Below are positions 26,761 through 36,074 of a DNA stretch of 64,000 bases, piece by piece. Under the pieces are notes generated by a model. The model was not told the DNA's origin, searched no databases, and was given only the letters and a program-made list of their open reading frames with translations. A program made the translations under genes and the position numbers. The stretch is from Candidatus Poribacteria bacterium. Lineage in GTDB: Bacteria; Poribacteria; WGA-4E; WGA-3G. The stretch spans positions 1-64,000 of the forward strand of contig JAGFCA010000104.1 of assembly GCA_022394755.1 (NCBI GenBank). Reading direction: 5' to 3'. Each line of letters starts with the position of its first letter. The first letter of the stretch is position 1.

Positions 26761-28686
26761 ATGGGAAAAGTAATAGGGATTGATTTAGGGACAACTAACT
26801 CGTGTGTTGCAATTTTAGAAAGTGGCGAACCGAAGGTAATTGAAAATGCAGAAGGAAACCGTACAACTCCCTCTGTTGTTGGATTTACCAAAGAAGGAGA
26901 ACGACCTGTCGGACAAGTTGCAAAACGACAAGCTATCACGAACCCTGAAAATACAATATTCTCAATAAAACGATTTATGGGAAGAAAATTCAACGAAATT
27001 GGAGATGAAACTTCCCGGGTGCCTTATGAATTAAAAAGCGATAAAGACGGTGACATTGCGGTTAATATTGAGGGTAAAGACTATAGTCCACCAGAACTAT
27101 CGGCTATGGTTCTACGGAAAATGAAAGAAACCGCGGAAGCATACCTCGGTGAAGAAGTCACACAAGCCGTTATCACTGTACCGGCATATTTCAATGATTC
27201 ACAACGACAATCAACTGCTGATGCAGGAAAAATTGCAGGATTGGAAGTATTACGAATTATCAACGAACCCACTGCTGCATCTCTCGCATACGGATTACAA
27301 AATGAAGGCGATAAGAAAATTGCTGTCTACGACCTTGGTGGTGGAACGTTTGATATTTCTATATTGGAAATCGGAGATGGCGTTTTTGAAGTAAAAAGTA
27401 CTAACGGCGATACACACCTCGGTGGTGATGACTTTGACCAAGCGATTATTGATTGGATGGCACAAGAGTTCTTGAGTAGTCAAGGAATTGATTTACGTAA
27501 TGACCAGATGGCACTCCAACGGTTGAAAGAGTCCGCGGAAACCGCAAAGTGTGAACTCTCAAGTACTCTTCAGACAGATATCAATTTACCGTTCATTAGT
27601 GTTGATGCAAGTGGACCGAAGCACCTAAATCTAACACTCACACGAGCGAAATTGGAGCAGATTACAGACGATTTAGTAAATAGATCTTTAGAGCCGTGTC
27701 GACAAGCACTCAGTGATGCCGAGATGCAACCTTCCGAAATTGATGAAGTTATTCTCGTCGGTGGTCAAACGCGGATGCCGAAAGTACAGGAAGCAGTTCA
27801 AGAACTCTTTGGAAAAGAACCACATAAAGGTGTCAATCCTGATGAAGTTGTTGCAGTTGGAGCCGCAATACAAGGCGGAGTACTTGCTGGTGATGAGGAA
27901 GTGAAGGATATCCTCCTATTGGATGTTACTCCGCTTTCACTCGGTATTGAAACGCTGGGTGGTATGTTTACAAGGTTAATCGAAAAGAACACTACTATTC
28001 CTACGAAAAAATCTGAGAAGTTTACAACCGCAGAGGATAACCAAACGGCAGTGGATGTACATGTCCTTCAAGGTGAACGTGAACAGGCAGTTTACAATAA
28101 GACTATCGGAAGATTTAGACTTGATGAAATTCCTGCTGCACGAAGAGGTATGCCACAAATTGAAGTAACATTTGATATTGATGCCAACGGTATTCTTAAC
28201 GTATCTGCAAAGGACACTGGAACAGGGAAAGAGCAAAAAATAACAATTACTGCATCCTCTGGTCTGAGTGACGAAGAAATCGAACAGATGGTAAAAGATG
28301 CTGAAGCAAATGCTGAAGAAGATAAACAGAAAAGAGAGGAAGTTGAAACACGTAATCAAGCTGATTCATTAGTTTATGAGACAGAAAAAAATCTCAATGA
28401 ATTCGGTGATAAGATTGATGATGCAACGAAAGAAAAGGTGAATGCTGCTGTTGAACGTGTTAAACAGGCATTGGAAGCCAATAACAATGCAGAAATTAAA
28501 GCTTCATCTGATGATCTCATGCAGCTATGGCATGAAGCCTCAGCACAAATTTACCAACAGGCTGCAGGTGCTGAACCTGGTGCAGCTCCAGAAGGAGATC
28601 CTTCCGCTGAATCTGCTCCTGAAGGTGATGTTGTTGATGCTGAATACGAAGTTGTTGATGAAGATGAGGAACAGGATAAGAAGTAG
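26761..28686 (+). CDS. dnaK: Molecular chaperone DnaK (Hsp70)
   Basis: A 641-aa Hsp70 chaperone acting on unfolded cytoplasmic proteins by ATP-driven binding and release. The ATPase domain begins with IGIDLGTTNSCVAILE and includes VYDLGGGTFDISILE and the VILVGGQTRMPKVQ motif; the substrate-binding domain begins near DVTPLSLGIETLGG (about 395). The C-terminus ends in the usual acidic tail (VDEDEEQDKK). Length is normal. TTTGGAGATATAAA precedes the ATG. No grpE, dnaJ or hrcA is adjacent, so co-chaperones must lie elsewhere. A sigma-54-like promoter and repeated upstream sites suggest unusual control. Confidence 0.98.
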   Translation: MGKVIGIDLGTTNSCVAILESGEPKVIENAEGNRTTPSVVGFTKEGERPVGQVAKRQAITNPENTIFSIKRFMGRKFNEIGDETSRVPYELKSDKDGDIAVNIEGKDYSPPELSAMVLRKMKETAEAYLGEEVTQAVITVPAYFNDSQRQSTADAGKIAGLEVLRIINEPTAASLAYGLQNEGDKKIAVYDLGGGTFDISILEIGDGVFEVKSTNGDTHLGGDDFDQAIIDWMAQEFLSSQGIDLRNDQMALQRLKESAETAKCELSSTLQTDINLPFISVDASGPKHLNLTLTRAKLEQITDDLVNRSLEPCRQALSDAEMQPSEIDEVILVGGQTRMPKVQEAVQELFGKEPHKGVNPDEVVAVGAAIQGGVLAGDEEVKDILLLDVTPLSLGIETLGGMFTRLIEKNTTIPTKKSEKFTTAEDNQTAVDVHVLQGEREQAVYNKTIGRFRLDEIPAARRGMPQIEVTFDIDANGILNVSAKDTGTGKEQKITITASSGLSDEEIEQMVKDAEANAEEDKQKREEVETRNQADSLVYETEKNLNEFGDKIDDATKEKVNAAVERVKQALEANNNAEIKASSDDLMQLWHEASAQIYQQAAGAEPGAAPEGDPSAESAPEGDVVDAEYEVVDEDEEQDKK

Positions 28687-28731
28687 CACGCCATATTTCT
28701 CTTGTCAATGACTTTTCAAATATACACAATG

Positions 28732-28769
28732 ATAAGATTAACCCCTCTCTGAAGAGGGGTTAATCTTAT
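28732..28769. terminator. Long perfect hairpin after dnaK
   Basis: A perfect 17-bp stem (28732-28748 with 28753-28769) closes on the tetraloop CTGA. It directly follows the dnaK stop codon. The flanks are A/T-rich but contain no long T tract, so it may act as a terminator or an mRNA 3'-end stabiliser. Confidence 0.6.
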
Positions 28770-28869
28770 ATAATATAGATAATATAACCACTTGTGCTAA
28801 GCTGTTTTCTGTAAAAAGCTCGGAAGAATTAGCTTACTGACATAAGTCGTGCATATTATAAGGAGTTAT

Positions 28870-29571
28870 ATGATATTAAAGCAAATTTGGACTTATCTGA
28901 TTTTCCTACTAGTTCTTTATCCATTTACCGCTTATACTCAAACAACACTAAATAGACTTGATTCGACAGATAATTCTTTCGGTTTTAGTCTAAGTAAACA
29001 GGATATCGGTACTTTAACAATAAGAGATACTACAGTATTTGGCGGTAATTTAGACTACGGAATACAAGATGGTATGTTTTTCTCCTTCAAAGCAGGGGTT
29101 GGACTTACAGATGATACCAGAGTGACACCTTCACCTATTGGAGGAATTGGAATTGTAAAAATTGACGAGTTAGGTGATACCGATTTAGAATATTATTGGG
29201 ATGGGAATTTTGGAGCAACATTCTTTAGAGAGGTACAAGAGTCAACAAACAGAGTTTTGGAGCGGTCACGGATACTACAACTTTCTGGCGGAGTCGGTAT
29301 ATTAAAACGTTTAGAAACAGAAGATGGACAGGAAATTACGCCGTTTTTCGGTTTATCCTATACAAGGTATTGGGAGTCATCTGAAGTAAATGCAGAATTT
29401 GTTGAGGTAGTGGAAAAGGTGGTTTTTAAGGAAAGTGTTGAATACGATGATTTTGAAGGTAAGGTAGGTGTGGAAATCGAGTTAACACCTATGGTCACAG
29501 GGATCGCATCCTTTAGATTTTCCTTTGAGAAATTTGGTGCTGCTTTTCTAATTGGATTAAACTTTCGTTAG
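28870..29571 (+). CDS. Putative outer-membrane beta-barrel protein
   Basis: A 233-aa exported protein: signal peptide about 1-22 (YPFTAYTQ), then many alternating hydrophobic/polar strands such as GGNLDYGIQDGMFFSFKAGVGL, LQLSGGVGILKRL, ITPFFGLSYTRYW and the final GAAFLIGLNFR. This pattern suggests a small outer-membrane beta-barrel of about eight to ten strands, but no named family is recognised. I start it at the ATG at 28870, which has AAGGAG six bases upstream; a GTG at 28849 has none. It is monocistronic, ended by a strong bidirectional terminator. Confidence 0.6.
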   Translation: MILKQIWTYLIFLLVLYPFTAYTQTTLNRLDSTDNSFGFSLSKQDIGTLTIRDTTVFGGNLDYGIQDGMFFSFKAGVGLTDDTRVTPSPIGGIGIVKIDELGDTDLEYYWDGNFGATFFREVQESTNRVLERSRILQLSGGVGILKRLETEDGQEITPFFGLSYTRYWESSEVNAEFVEVVEKVVFKESVEYDDFEGKVGVEIELTPMVTGIASFRFSFEKFGAAFLIGLNFR

Positions 29572-29678
29572 CTCTTATATTTTAGATTTAGGCTTTTAAG
29601 GTCTTTTCTAACGATTTTCTAAGGTTCATATCAATTCTGTGCAATTACATATATTACCCAAGTAGTATGAATTAAAAT

Positions 29679-29725
29679 AAAAAAGTCCTAACAACATTCT
29701 TACTGATTGTTGTTAGGACTTTTTT
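29679..29725. terminator. Bidirectional terminator between OMP gene and mdh
   Basis: An 18-bp perfect stem (29679-29696 with 29708-29725) has an A run on the left and a T run on the right, so it can stop transcription from both sides. It separates the convergent beta-barrel gene and mdh. Confidence 0.9.
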
Positions 29726-29738
29726 ATATCTGAAATTC

Positions 29739-30665
29739 TTAGTACCCTAATAATGCAATGCCTTCACGATACGTTTGTGCGGATGTCTGTAGAGCATTTA
29801 ATTCTTCGTCTGTCAATTCAATCTCAATAATCTCTTCAATTCCGTTCGCTCCAAGTTTAATTGGTACACCAATATAGAGATCATCGATTCCATATTGTCC
29901 TGTAAGATGAGCAGAACAAGGAAGTAGACGTTTCTTATCTAAGATGATCGCTTCTGCCATCTGTGCTAACGAAGCACCAGCTGCATAATATCCACTCGTC
30001 TTGAGAAGGTTTACTACTTCAGCTCCACCATCTCGGGTACGTTGCGCCATTTCTTCAATCCGTTCATTAGAAATCAATTGGGGTATAGGGATACCGTTAA
30101 CAGTCGTATAACGGGGGAGTGGTACCATTGTATCGCCATGTCCACCAAGAACGAGGGCATGAATATCTTCTACTGAAACACCCAGTTCAAGAGAAATAAA
30201 ATAACGAAATCGAGCAGAATCCAATACACCGGCTTGTCCAACAACACGTTGAGAGGGAAATCCTGAAACTTTCCAAGCATGGTATGTCATGATATCCAGT
30301 GGATTGGTAAGCATCATTATGATAGTATCAGGTGAATGTTCTACAACATTTTCCGTGACAGTTCCCACGATATTCGCATTCGTTTGTAATAGGTCTTCGC
30401 GTGTCATCCCAGGTTTTCGTGGCGAACCCGATGTAATAATTACCAAATCGGAACCTGCTGTAGCAGAATAATCAAGGTCACCACTAATTGCAGCATCAAA
30501 CAGTTCTACCGGTCCCATTTCTGCCATATCCAGTGCCTTACCTTGAGGCACACCATCCACAATGTCAATCATCACGACATCGCCAAGCTGCTTCTGCGCG
30601 ATGAGAAATGCTGCTGTCGCTCCGACATTACCTGCACCAATTACACTAATTTTTTTTCTTGCCAC
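29739..30665 (-). CDS. mdh: Malate dehydrogenase
   Basis: A 308-aa NAD-dependent malate dehydrogenase of the LDH-like class, interconverting malate and oxaloacetate in the TCA cycle. The Rossmann loop is VIGAGNVGATAAF, the substrate loop SPRKPGMTREDLL carries the Arg typical of malate rather than lactate specificity, and the catalytic His is in LGGHGDTMVPL. The start codon is GTG with GGAGGAAGAA just upstream. It is the last gene of a minus-strand group after the citrate synthase-like and icd genes. Confidence 0.96.
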   Translation of the reverse strand: MARKKISVIGAGNVGATAAFLIAQKQLGDVVMIDIVDGVPQGKALDMAEMGPVELFDAAISGDLDYSATAGSDLVIITSGSPRKPGMTREDLLQTNANIVGTVTENVVEHSPDTIIMMLTNPLDIMTYHAWKVSGFPSQRVVGQAGVLDSARFRYFISLELGVSVEDIHALVLGGHGDTMVPLPRYTTVNGIPIPQLISNERIEEMAQRTRDGGAEVVNLLKTSGYYAAGASLAQMAEAIILDKKRLLPCSAHLTGQYGIDDLYIGVPIKLGANGIEEIIEIELTDEELNALQTSAQTYREGIALLGY

Positions 30666-30760
30666 TTCTTCCTCCGTTTCTTAATCCTTCTACTATTTCA
30701 TTTTCTCTTAAATGTACTATTGTATATAAATAATTTCAATGTTTTAAAGAATGAATATAA

Positions 30761-32005
30761 TTAAAAGTTCTCAATAATTGCTTCACCAAATTCGGATGTG
30801 CGGACCTTTGTTGCACCATCCATTAAACGTTCCAAATCGTATGTAACCCGTTTCTGAAGAATAGTCTTTTCCAGTCCAGAGATAATTAAATCTGCTGCAT
30901 CTTGCCAGCCAAGATGCTCTAACATCATAACCGCAGAAAGAATAATCGAGCTTGGATTGACTACATCTTGATCAGCATATTTTGGGGCAGTGCCGTGTGT
31001 CGCTTCAAATAATGCCACTTCATCGTTGAGATTACCACCGGGTGCCATACCGATACCACCAACTTGTGCCGCTGCAGCATCAGAAAGATAGTCACCATTC
31101 AAATTAGGAGTTACAATTACATCGTACTCATCTGTTCGGGTTAATATCTGTTGGAGCATACTATCTGCAATTCTGTCATTTATGACTATTTTTCCTTCAG
31201 GAACATTTCCGTCATATTCATCATACACTTCGGATTCGGTTATCGTTTCATTAGGAAATTCCTCTTTAGCAAGTTCATATCCCCAGGCACAGAATGCCCC
31301 TTCAGTAAATTTCATGATGTTTCCTTTATGCACAAAGGTAACACTTTTTCTGCCGTGGTCAATTGCATATTGAATTGCCATTCGTGCTAAACGTTTGGTA
31401 GCAAAAATACTGATAGGCTTAATTCCAATCCCCGAATCTTCACGGATTTCCACCCCCATCTCAGTTTTCAGGAGATCAATGACTTTCTTTACTTCTGGTG
31501 TTCCTTGTTCCCACTCAATACCAGCGTAAACATCTTCAGTATTTTCACGGAAGATAACAACATCCATCTTTTCAGGATGTGTAACTGGTGCGGGAACACC
31601 TTGAAAATATCGGACAGGTCGTATACATGCATATAATTCAAGAACTTGTCGTAAAGTTACATTTAAACTCCGGAAACCGCCACCAACAGGAGTCGTCAAC
31701 GGACCTTTTAAAGCAACACGAAAATGTTCAATCGCATTAAATGTATCTTGTGGCAACCATTCATTGTACTTTTCCATCGCGTTTTCACCTGCATAGACAT
31801 CAAACCATACAATCTGCTTATTGCCACCATAAGCATTCTTGACTGCAGCATCAACAACACGACGGGTTGTTTTCATAATGTCGCGTCCAATGCCGTCACC
31901 TTCAATTACAGGGATAATAGGTTTATTAGGGATAACACTCTGTCCATTGACGGAGTGGATTGTCTCACCATCGGATGGAGGGGTTAATTGGTCAAATTCA
32001 ATCAC
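30761..32005 (-). CDS. icd: Isocitrate dehydrogenase, NADP-dependent
   Basis: A 414-aa isocitrate dehydrogenase that decarboxylates isocitrate to 2-oxoglutarate. Diagnostic parts are VIEGDGIGRDIM, the substrate/phosphorylation-site region GGFRSLNVTLRQ, NLNGDYLSDAAAAQVGGIGMAPG and the cofactor loop EATHGTAPKYADQDVVNPSS, whose Lys-Tyr pair indicates NADP. I place the start at the GTG at 32005, preceded by AGAGAGGA; a GTG 21 bases upstream has no ribosome binding site. It lies 95 bp upstream of mdh and 72 bp downstream of the citrate synthase-like gene. Confidence 0.96.
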   Translation of the reverse strand: MIEFDQLTPPSDGETIHSVNGQSVIPNKPIIPVIEGDGIGRDIMKTTRRVVDAAVKNAYGGNKQIVWFDVYAGENAMEKYNEWLPQDTFNAIEHFRVALKGPLTTPVGGGFRSLNVTLRQVLELYACIRPVRYFQGVPAPVTHPEKMDVVIFRENTEDVYAGIEWEQGTPEVKKVIDLLKTEMGVEIREDSGIGIKPISIFATKRLARMAIQYAIDHGRKSVTFVHKGNIMKFTEGAFCAWGYELAKEEFPNETITESEVYDEYDGNVPEGKIVINDRIADSMLQQILTRTDEYDVIVTPNLNGDYLSDAAAAQVGGIGMAPGGNLNDEVALFEATHGTAPKYADQDVVNPSSIILSAVMMLEHLGWQDAADLIISGLEKTILQKRVTYDLERLMDGATKVRTSEFGEAIIENF

Positions 32006-32077
32006 TGGTATTCCTCTCTGATTCACAGAATATCTGTACTATTTTTTATTAATAGGGAGTATTCCAGAAACATTCAA

Positions 32078-33631
32078 TTATTCAAAAATATTAGAACCCG
32101 CCATCATGTTGTGTAATGAAACAACCTCGTCTGGTACGGTCATATCATCAGATGGTGAGGGAATAATATCTGGATCTGGGGGAATGACAGGTCGGATAAT
32201 CTTCATCTGAAATTGTTCCCGGGCATCCATTATCCAACCAAATCCTCGGAAGATATAAGTCAGGAATGTTCTGTCGGTTTCATATATATCCAAACCTTCC
32301 TGAACCGCCCAACCACCGAAGTCTGTGTTTGGTGTTAGACGTAGAGGTGGTTCGTTTTCACGTCCTGGACGCACCATCCCTTCAATAAAGGCGATCTGAT
32401 AAATACGTTGTATAATTGCTAAACGTTTTTTCTGTTTATCTGTGAGGTTGATTTCACCTTTGTTAACAGCGTCTAAGAAAGGATTGAAATATATTGCAGG
32501 TCTCGGATCTTGTTGGATTTCATCTGTTCGACCAGCTGCAGCAATTTCAGGATGTCCGAAAGTAGGAAGAGCAATTGTCATTCTCTCACGAATAGCAGCT
32601 TCTCTTGCAGCATCATCAAGAGGTTCAATCTGATTAATAAAGGATGTCATATCATGAATAGCACCAAAATGACGATCACCGTCTAAAGCCATTTGAGAGG
32701 CAACAAAGAAATCTGACACTGCACCAGCATACAAGGTAGCAAGGTATCGAGCAACGACGTTTGATCCAGCAGACCCATGATGTGTCTGAATAATCCCCAT
32801 ACGTTCTAATATGTTCGATTCAACAGAACTGGCTTCTCTACCTAAGAGAAGGCTGTAACAAGTTTGGAAGGCTGTCTTCCCGCTTTCTTTATGCTCCTCA
32901 ATAAGATCATTTGCTCGCATCGCCAAGACTTGTGGGTGTAACGCATTACTATTTCTTAACTGATGGCGCATGTATACAGACAATGTTCCCAAGGCAACAT
33001 TTTCCATATGTGTTGTAATCAGTTCAAATAGAAGTGCACCGGGTTTTCTTGTGCCTTTAATGCCTTTTTGATTCGGATGGCTTAATTTGCGTAGTGTGGA
33101 GAAATGTTGAATGACTGATTCAGGTCCAGCATCAGGGAATGCTTTTACAAATTCAGCGACCTGATTGATGAGACGATGATTACCTGTAAGTCCCTCTTGT
33201 CGAAGGTTTGTGAAACGATAGAATTTCTTATCTATTAATTCTGAAAGAATAGCTTCTTCATCTATTTCGTCAGATTGAACAGGTTTTCTGCCAAAGAGTC
33301 CGGCAAAGATAACAAAAGCCGGTGAAAGTTGGTTAGCTATAATTTCGCTTTCAGTTACAACACCGCGTATTCCGAAACTTCTGATATTGAGTGTGATTTG
33401 AGTGTCTCCACAGTTCACGCCAGTCTTGTGTAAAACAGGATTAGCGAATACGTTCGTGGATTGCGGCATTGAACTATAGTTCTTTAATGCTGATGCTATT
33501 CCGTCCTCCCCTAATTCTGTTGCCCGAGCAATTGATTCTGTTACAGGGGAATACTCGGAGGCAGCGGGAACTTCAGACAGGATTTTTTTCACACCCGCTA
33601 CCTGTTTCGCCTCCATTTTCTTATCCAACAT
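32078..33631 (-). CDS. Divergent citrate synthase family protein
   Basis: A 517-aa protein that I assign to citrate synthase from its motif layout, despite low similarity. Candidate catalytic residues appear in the right order and spacing: His284/285 in QTHHGSAGSNVVAR (like HxDHE...N.SxxxAR), His321 in GDRHFGAIHDM (like GPLHGGANE), and Asp375 in FGHPEIAAAGRTDEIQQDPR (like GHAVLRKTDPR). RGFGWIMDAREQF near the end matches the conserved FGW...EQ segment. Icd and mdh lie downstream on the same strand, which fits a TCA role. I start it at the ATG at 33631 with AAGGAG five bases upstream. It is about 90 residues longer than a typical bacterial citrate synthase. Confidence 0.72.
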   Translation of the reverse strand: MLDKKMEAKQVAGVKKILSEVPAASEYSPVTESIARATELGEDGIASALKNYSSMPQSTNVFANPVLHKTGVNCGDTQITLNIRSFGIRGVVTESEIIANQLSPAFVIFAGLFGRKPVQSDEIDEEAILSELIDKKFYRFTNLRQEGLTGNHRLINQVAEFVKAFPDAGPESVIQHFSTLRKLSHPNQKGIKGTRKPGALLFELITTHMENVALGTLSVYMRHQLRNSNALHPQVLAMRANDLIEEHKESGKTAFQTCYSLLLGREASSVESNILERMGIIQTHHGSAGSNVVARYLATLYAGAVSDFFVASQMALDGDRHFGAIHDMTSFINQIEPLDDAAREAAIRERMTIALPTFGHPEIAAAGRTDEIQQDPRPAIYFNPFLDAVNKGEINLTDKQKKRLAIIQRIYQIAFIEGMVRPGRENEPPLRLTPNTDFGGWAVQEGLDIYETDRTFLTYIFRGFGWIMDAREQFQMKIIRPVIPPDPDIIPSPSDDMTVPDEVVSLHNMMAGSNIFE

Positions 33632-34039
33632 GTAGTCTCCTTCGTTCAGAATCTGAGCCGTCCAAAGGTATATTATTTCAAGCACAACTGGAAATCCAAC
33701 ATAAAAAGTCGTGTGCGGACGATGAAGTATATTCAGATTCTATTAATTAAGAAAGTTTGCTGACTGATTGTTATTCGTCTATACAAGATATTTTATCAAA
33801 TATCCTATTAAAAGTCAAGATTAAGTTGAATTAACTAAGCTATTCCTATACATATTTATATTAGGTAAACTTATATAAAATACTTGAAATTTGATTTGCA
33901 GAAAACACGCATTTATAGTATCATATAAATAAGTTCGTAATGATTAAAACGACTGCCTTTATTATCATCTTCTAAGTGTTATTGAAGGTTATTAGTCCGT
34001 CTTATTTTACATATATAGAACAGATAAGGAGCATATGAT
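33632..34039. other. Divergent promoter region, TCA cluster / microcompartment genes
   Basis: A 408-bp AT-rich gap between the minus-strand citrate synthase-like gene and the plus-strand shell protein gene. It must hold promoters for both. Only the plus-strand sigma-70-like promoter is clear. Confidence 0.5.
33891..33919 (+). promoter_or_regulatory. Candidate sigma-70 promoter for microcompartment genes
   Basis: TTGATT (33891-33896) and TATAGT (33914-33919) are spaced by 17 bp. The leader would be about 115 nt before the shell protein ATG. Confidence 0.45.
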
Positions 34040-34333
34040 ATGAGCAATGAAGCATTAGGAATGGTTGAAACTCGAGGATTGGTTGGTGCTGTTGAGGCTG
34101 CTGACACAATGGTAAAAGCCGCGAATGTAAAATTAATTGGAAAAGAACAAGTCGGCGGTGGATTCGTTACCGTCATGGTTCGTGGCGATGTTGGCGCAGT
34201 GCAAGCAGCAACAGATGCTGGTGCTGAAGCTGCAAAAGCTGTTGGTGAATTGGTATCGGTACATGTTATTCCTCGTCCACATTCTGATGTCGAAGCAATT
34301 CTTGGTGCAGGTTCCGATGATTCGGATGCCTAA
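34040..34333 (+). CDS. Bacterial microcompartment hexameric shell protein (BMC-H)
   Basis: A 97-aa single-BMC-domain protein of the PduA/EutM/CcmK type that would assemble into hexameric shell tiles. Diagnostic stretches are ALGMVETRGLVGAVEAADTMVKAANV, the Lys/Gly-rich GKEQVGGGFVTVMVRGDVGAVQAATDAG and SVHVIPRPHSDVEAIL. AAGGAG precedes the ATG. It is followed after 165 bp by a microcompartment aldehyde dehydrogenase. A pentameric vertex protein (EutN/PduN) is not in the window, so other shell genes must lie elsewhere. Confidence 0.95.
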   Translation: MSNEALGMVETRGLVGAVEAADTMVKAANVKLIGKEQVGGGFVTVMVRGDVGAVQAATDAGAEAAKAVGELVSVHVIPRPHSDVEAILGAGSDDSDA

Positions 34334-34498
34334 TCCGGTGTTTGCGTTAGGATCAATATAGCTTGGAATACCGTCTAATACCTGTAAAACAATAGTATAT
34401 TGTATTATCACTGTTTAGATTCGGATTTACTTTACAAGATTAATTGATTTTTTCGTTTTCAGTTTATATCTGCCAGATTTGAAGTATTGGAGGACTGA

Positions 34499-35923
34499 AT
34501 GGCGCAAATTGATGAGAAACAAATAGAACAAATTGTTTCCCAAGTCCTATCTACACTGCAACAAGACAAAACTGTCACACCACCTTCTCCTACTGTTACA
34601 ACAGTATCTTCACGTTCAGGAGTTTTTAGTACTGTTGAGGAGGCAATTGCAGCTGCTAAGACTGCCCAAACTGATCTCATAAAACTGGGATTTGCCAAAC
34701 GCCGTGAGATAATAGATGCTATAAAACAGGTCTCACTTGAAAATGCAAAGAGACTTGCGGAATTAGCAGTTCAAGAAACAAAAATGGGGAATCCTGAACA
34801 TAAGGTGATGAAGAATGAGGGTGCGGTTAATTTGTCACCTGGTATGGAAGACCTGATTTCAGAGTCTATCTCTGGTGATAATGGAACACTCCTAATAGAA
34901 TACGTGCCTTATGGAATTATAAATTCGATTACCCCCACAACAAATCCTACATCAACAGTTATAAATCATGCGATAATTATGATTGCTGCTGGTAATGCTG
35001 TTATATTTAGTCCACACCCAAATGCACGAGATTGTACCGAAGAGACAATGCATATAATCAATGAAGCAATTGTGAAAGCTGGCGGTCCAGCAAATTTACT
35101 GGCATCCGTTGCTAATGCTACATTGCGGACTGCTAAAGAGATTATGGATCATGATGACATTGCTATGGTTGTGGCTACTGGTGGTAAGAGTGTAGTAAAA
35201 GCCGCCTTATCAAGTGGGAAAAAAGCAATTGCTGCTGGGCCTGGTAATCCGCCTGCAATTATTGATGAAACAGCTGATATTCCAAACGCCGCAAGACATG
35301 TTATTTCAGGAACAAGTTTTGATAATAATTTATTGTGTATAGGAGAAAAAGCACTTTTTGTTATTGAATCAGTAGCAAATGATACAATTCGAGAATTAAC
35401 GCAAAATGGTGGACACCTTCTTGATACAAGCCAGCGCGAAGCACTTGAAGCGGTTGTGATAGAAAATGGGGAATCAAATAAAGAATATATTGGAAAAGAC
35501 GCTAAGACCATATTAGATGCAGCAGGAATAACTGCTCCCACTAATACCATTGCAATTGTTGTTGAAGTCCCCGCTGACCATAGTTTTGTTATAAATGAAT
35601 ATCTTATGCCAATTTTGCCAGTAGTTCGTGTTAAGGATTTTGATGAAGCCTTAAATGGGGCTGTTACTGCAGATGGCGGAAGAGGACATACCGCAATGAT
35701 TCATACCAACAATACAGCACGAATCACCCAATATACTAAAGCGATGAATTGTACTGTAGTGGTTGTCAATGCCCCATCGTTTGCATCTTGTGGATTAGAA
35801 GGTGAAGGTTTTTTAGCAATGACTATCGCCGGACCCACAGGTGAAGGATATACACGACCTCGAACATTTACGCGTCAAAGACGATTAACACTCGCGAACA
35901 ATTTATCTAATCATACATTGTGA
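34499..35923 (+). CDS. CoA-acylating aldehyde dehydrogenase, EutE/PduP type
   Basis: A 474-aa enzyme converting an aldehyde plus CoA and NAD+ into an acyl-CoA inside a microcompartment. The catalytic cysteine lies in SFDNNLLCIGEKA, and the nucleotide-binding region includes VVATGGKSVVKAA. The first 20 residues (DEKQIEQIVSQVLSTLQQ) form a short amphipathic helix, the usual encapsulation peptide, separated by a Thr/Pro/Ser linker from the enzyme domain. GGAGG lies five bases before the ATG. The aldehyde could be acetaldehyde, propionaldehyde or lactaldehyde; sequence alone does not decide. Confidence 0.93.
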   Translation: MAQIDEKQIEQIVSQVLSTLQQDKTVTPPSPTVTTVSSRSGVFSTVEEAIAAAKTAQTDLIKLGFAKRREIIDAIKQVSLENAKRLAELAVQETKMGNPEHKVMKNEGAVNLSPGMEDLISESISGDNGTLLIEYVPYGIINSITPTTNPTSTVINHAIIMIAAGNAVIFSPHPNARDCTEETMHIINEAIVKAGGPANLLASVANATLRTAKEIMDHDDIAMVVATGGKSVVKAALSSGKKAIAAGPGNPPAIIDETADIPNAARHVISGTSFDNNLLCIGEKALFVIESVANDTIRELTQNGGHLLDTSQREALEAVVIENGESNKEYIGKDAKTILDAAGITAPTNTIAIVVEVPADHSFVINEYLMPILPVVRVKDFDEALNGAVTADGGRGHTAMIHTNNTARITQYTKAMNCTVVVVNAPSFASCGLEGEGFLAMTIAGPTGEGYTRPRTFTRQRRLTLANNLSNHTL

Positions 35924-35976
35924 GGAAAATAGTTCACGGCAAGTTCATGTCGTCCAATATATTTATAGTCATAATT

Positions 35977-36002
35977 AAGACGGAGTTTCTCCGTCTTTTT
36001 TT
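35977..36002 (+). terminator. Terminator after aldehyde dehydrogenase
   Basis: AAGACGGAG (35977-35985) pairs with CTCCGTCTT (35989-35997) over a 3-nt loop and is followed by a run of T. A classic rho-independent terminator that closes the microcompartment transcript. Confidence 0.88.
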
Positions 36003-36074
36003 ATGTAATCTTATATAAATTGATACGTTTATATAGGATATAATATCAACAAGAAATATAGATATAGCAAAGAA

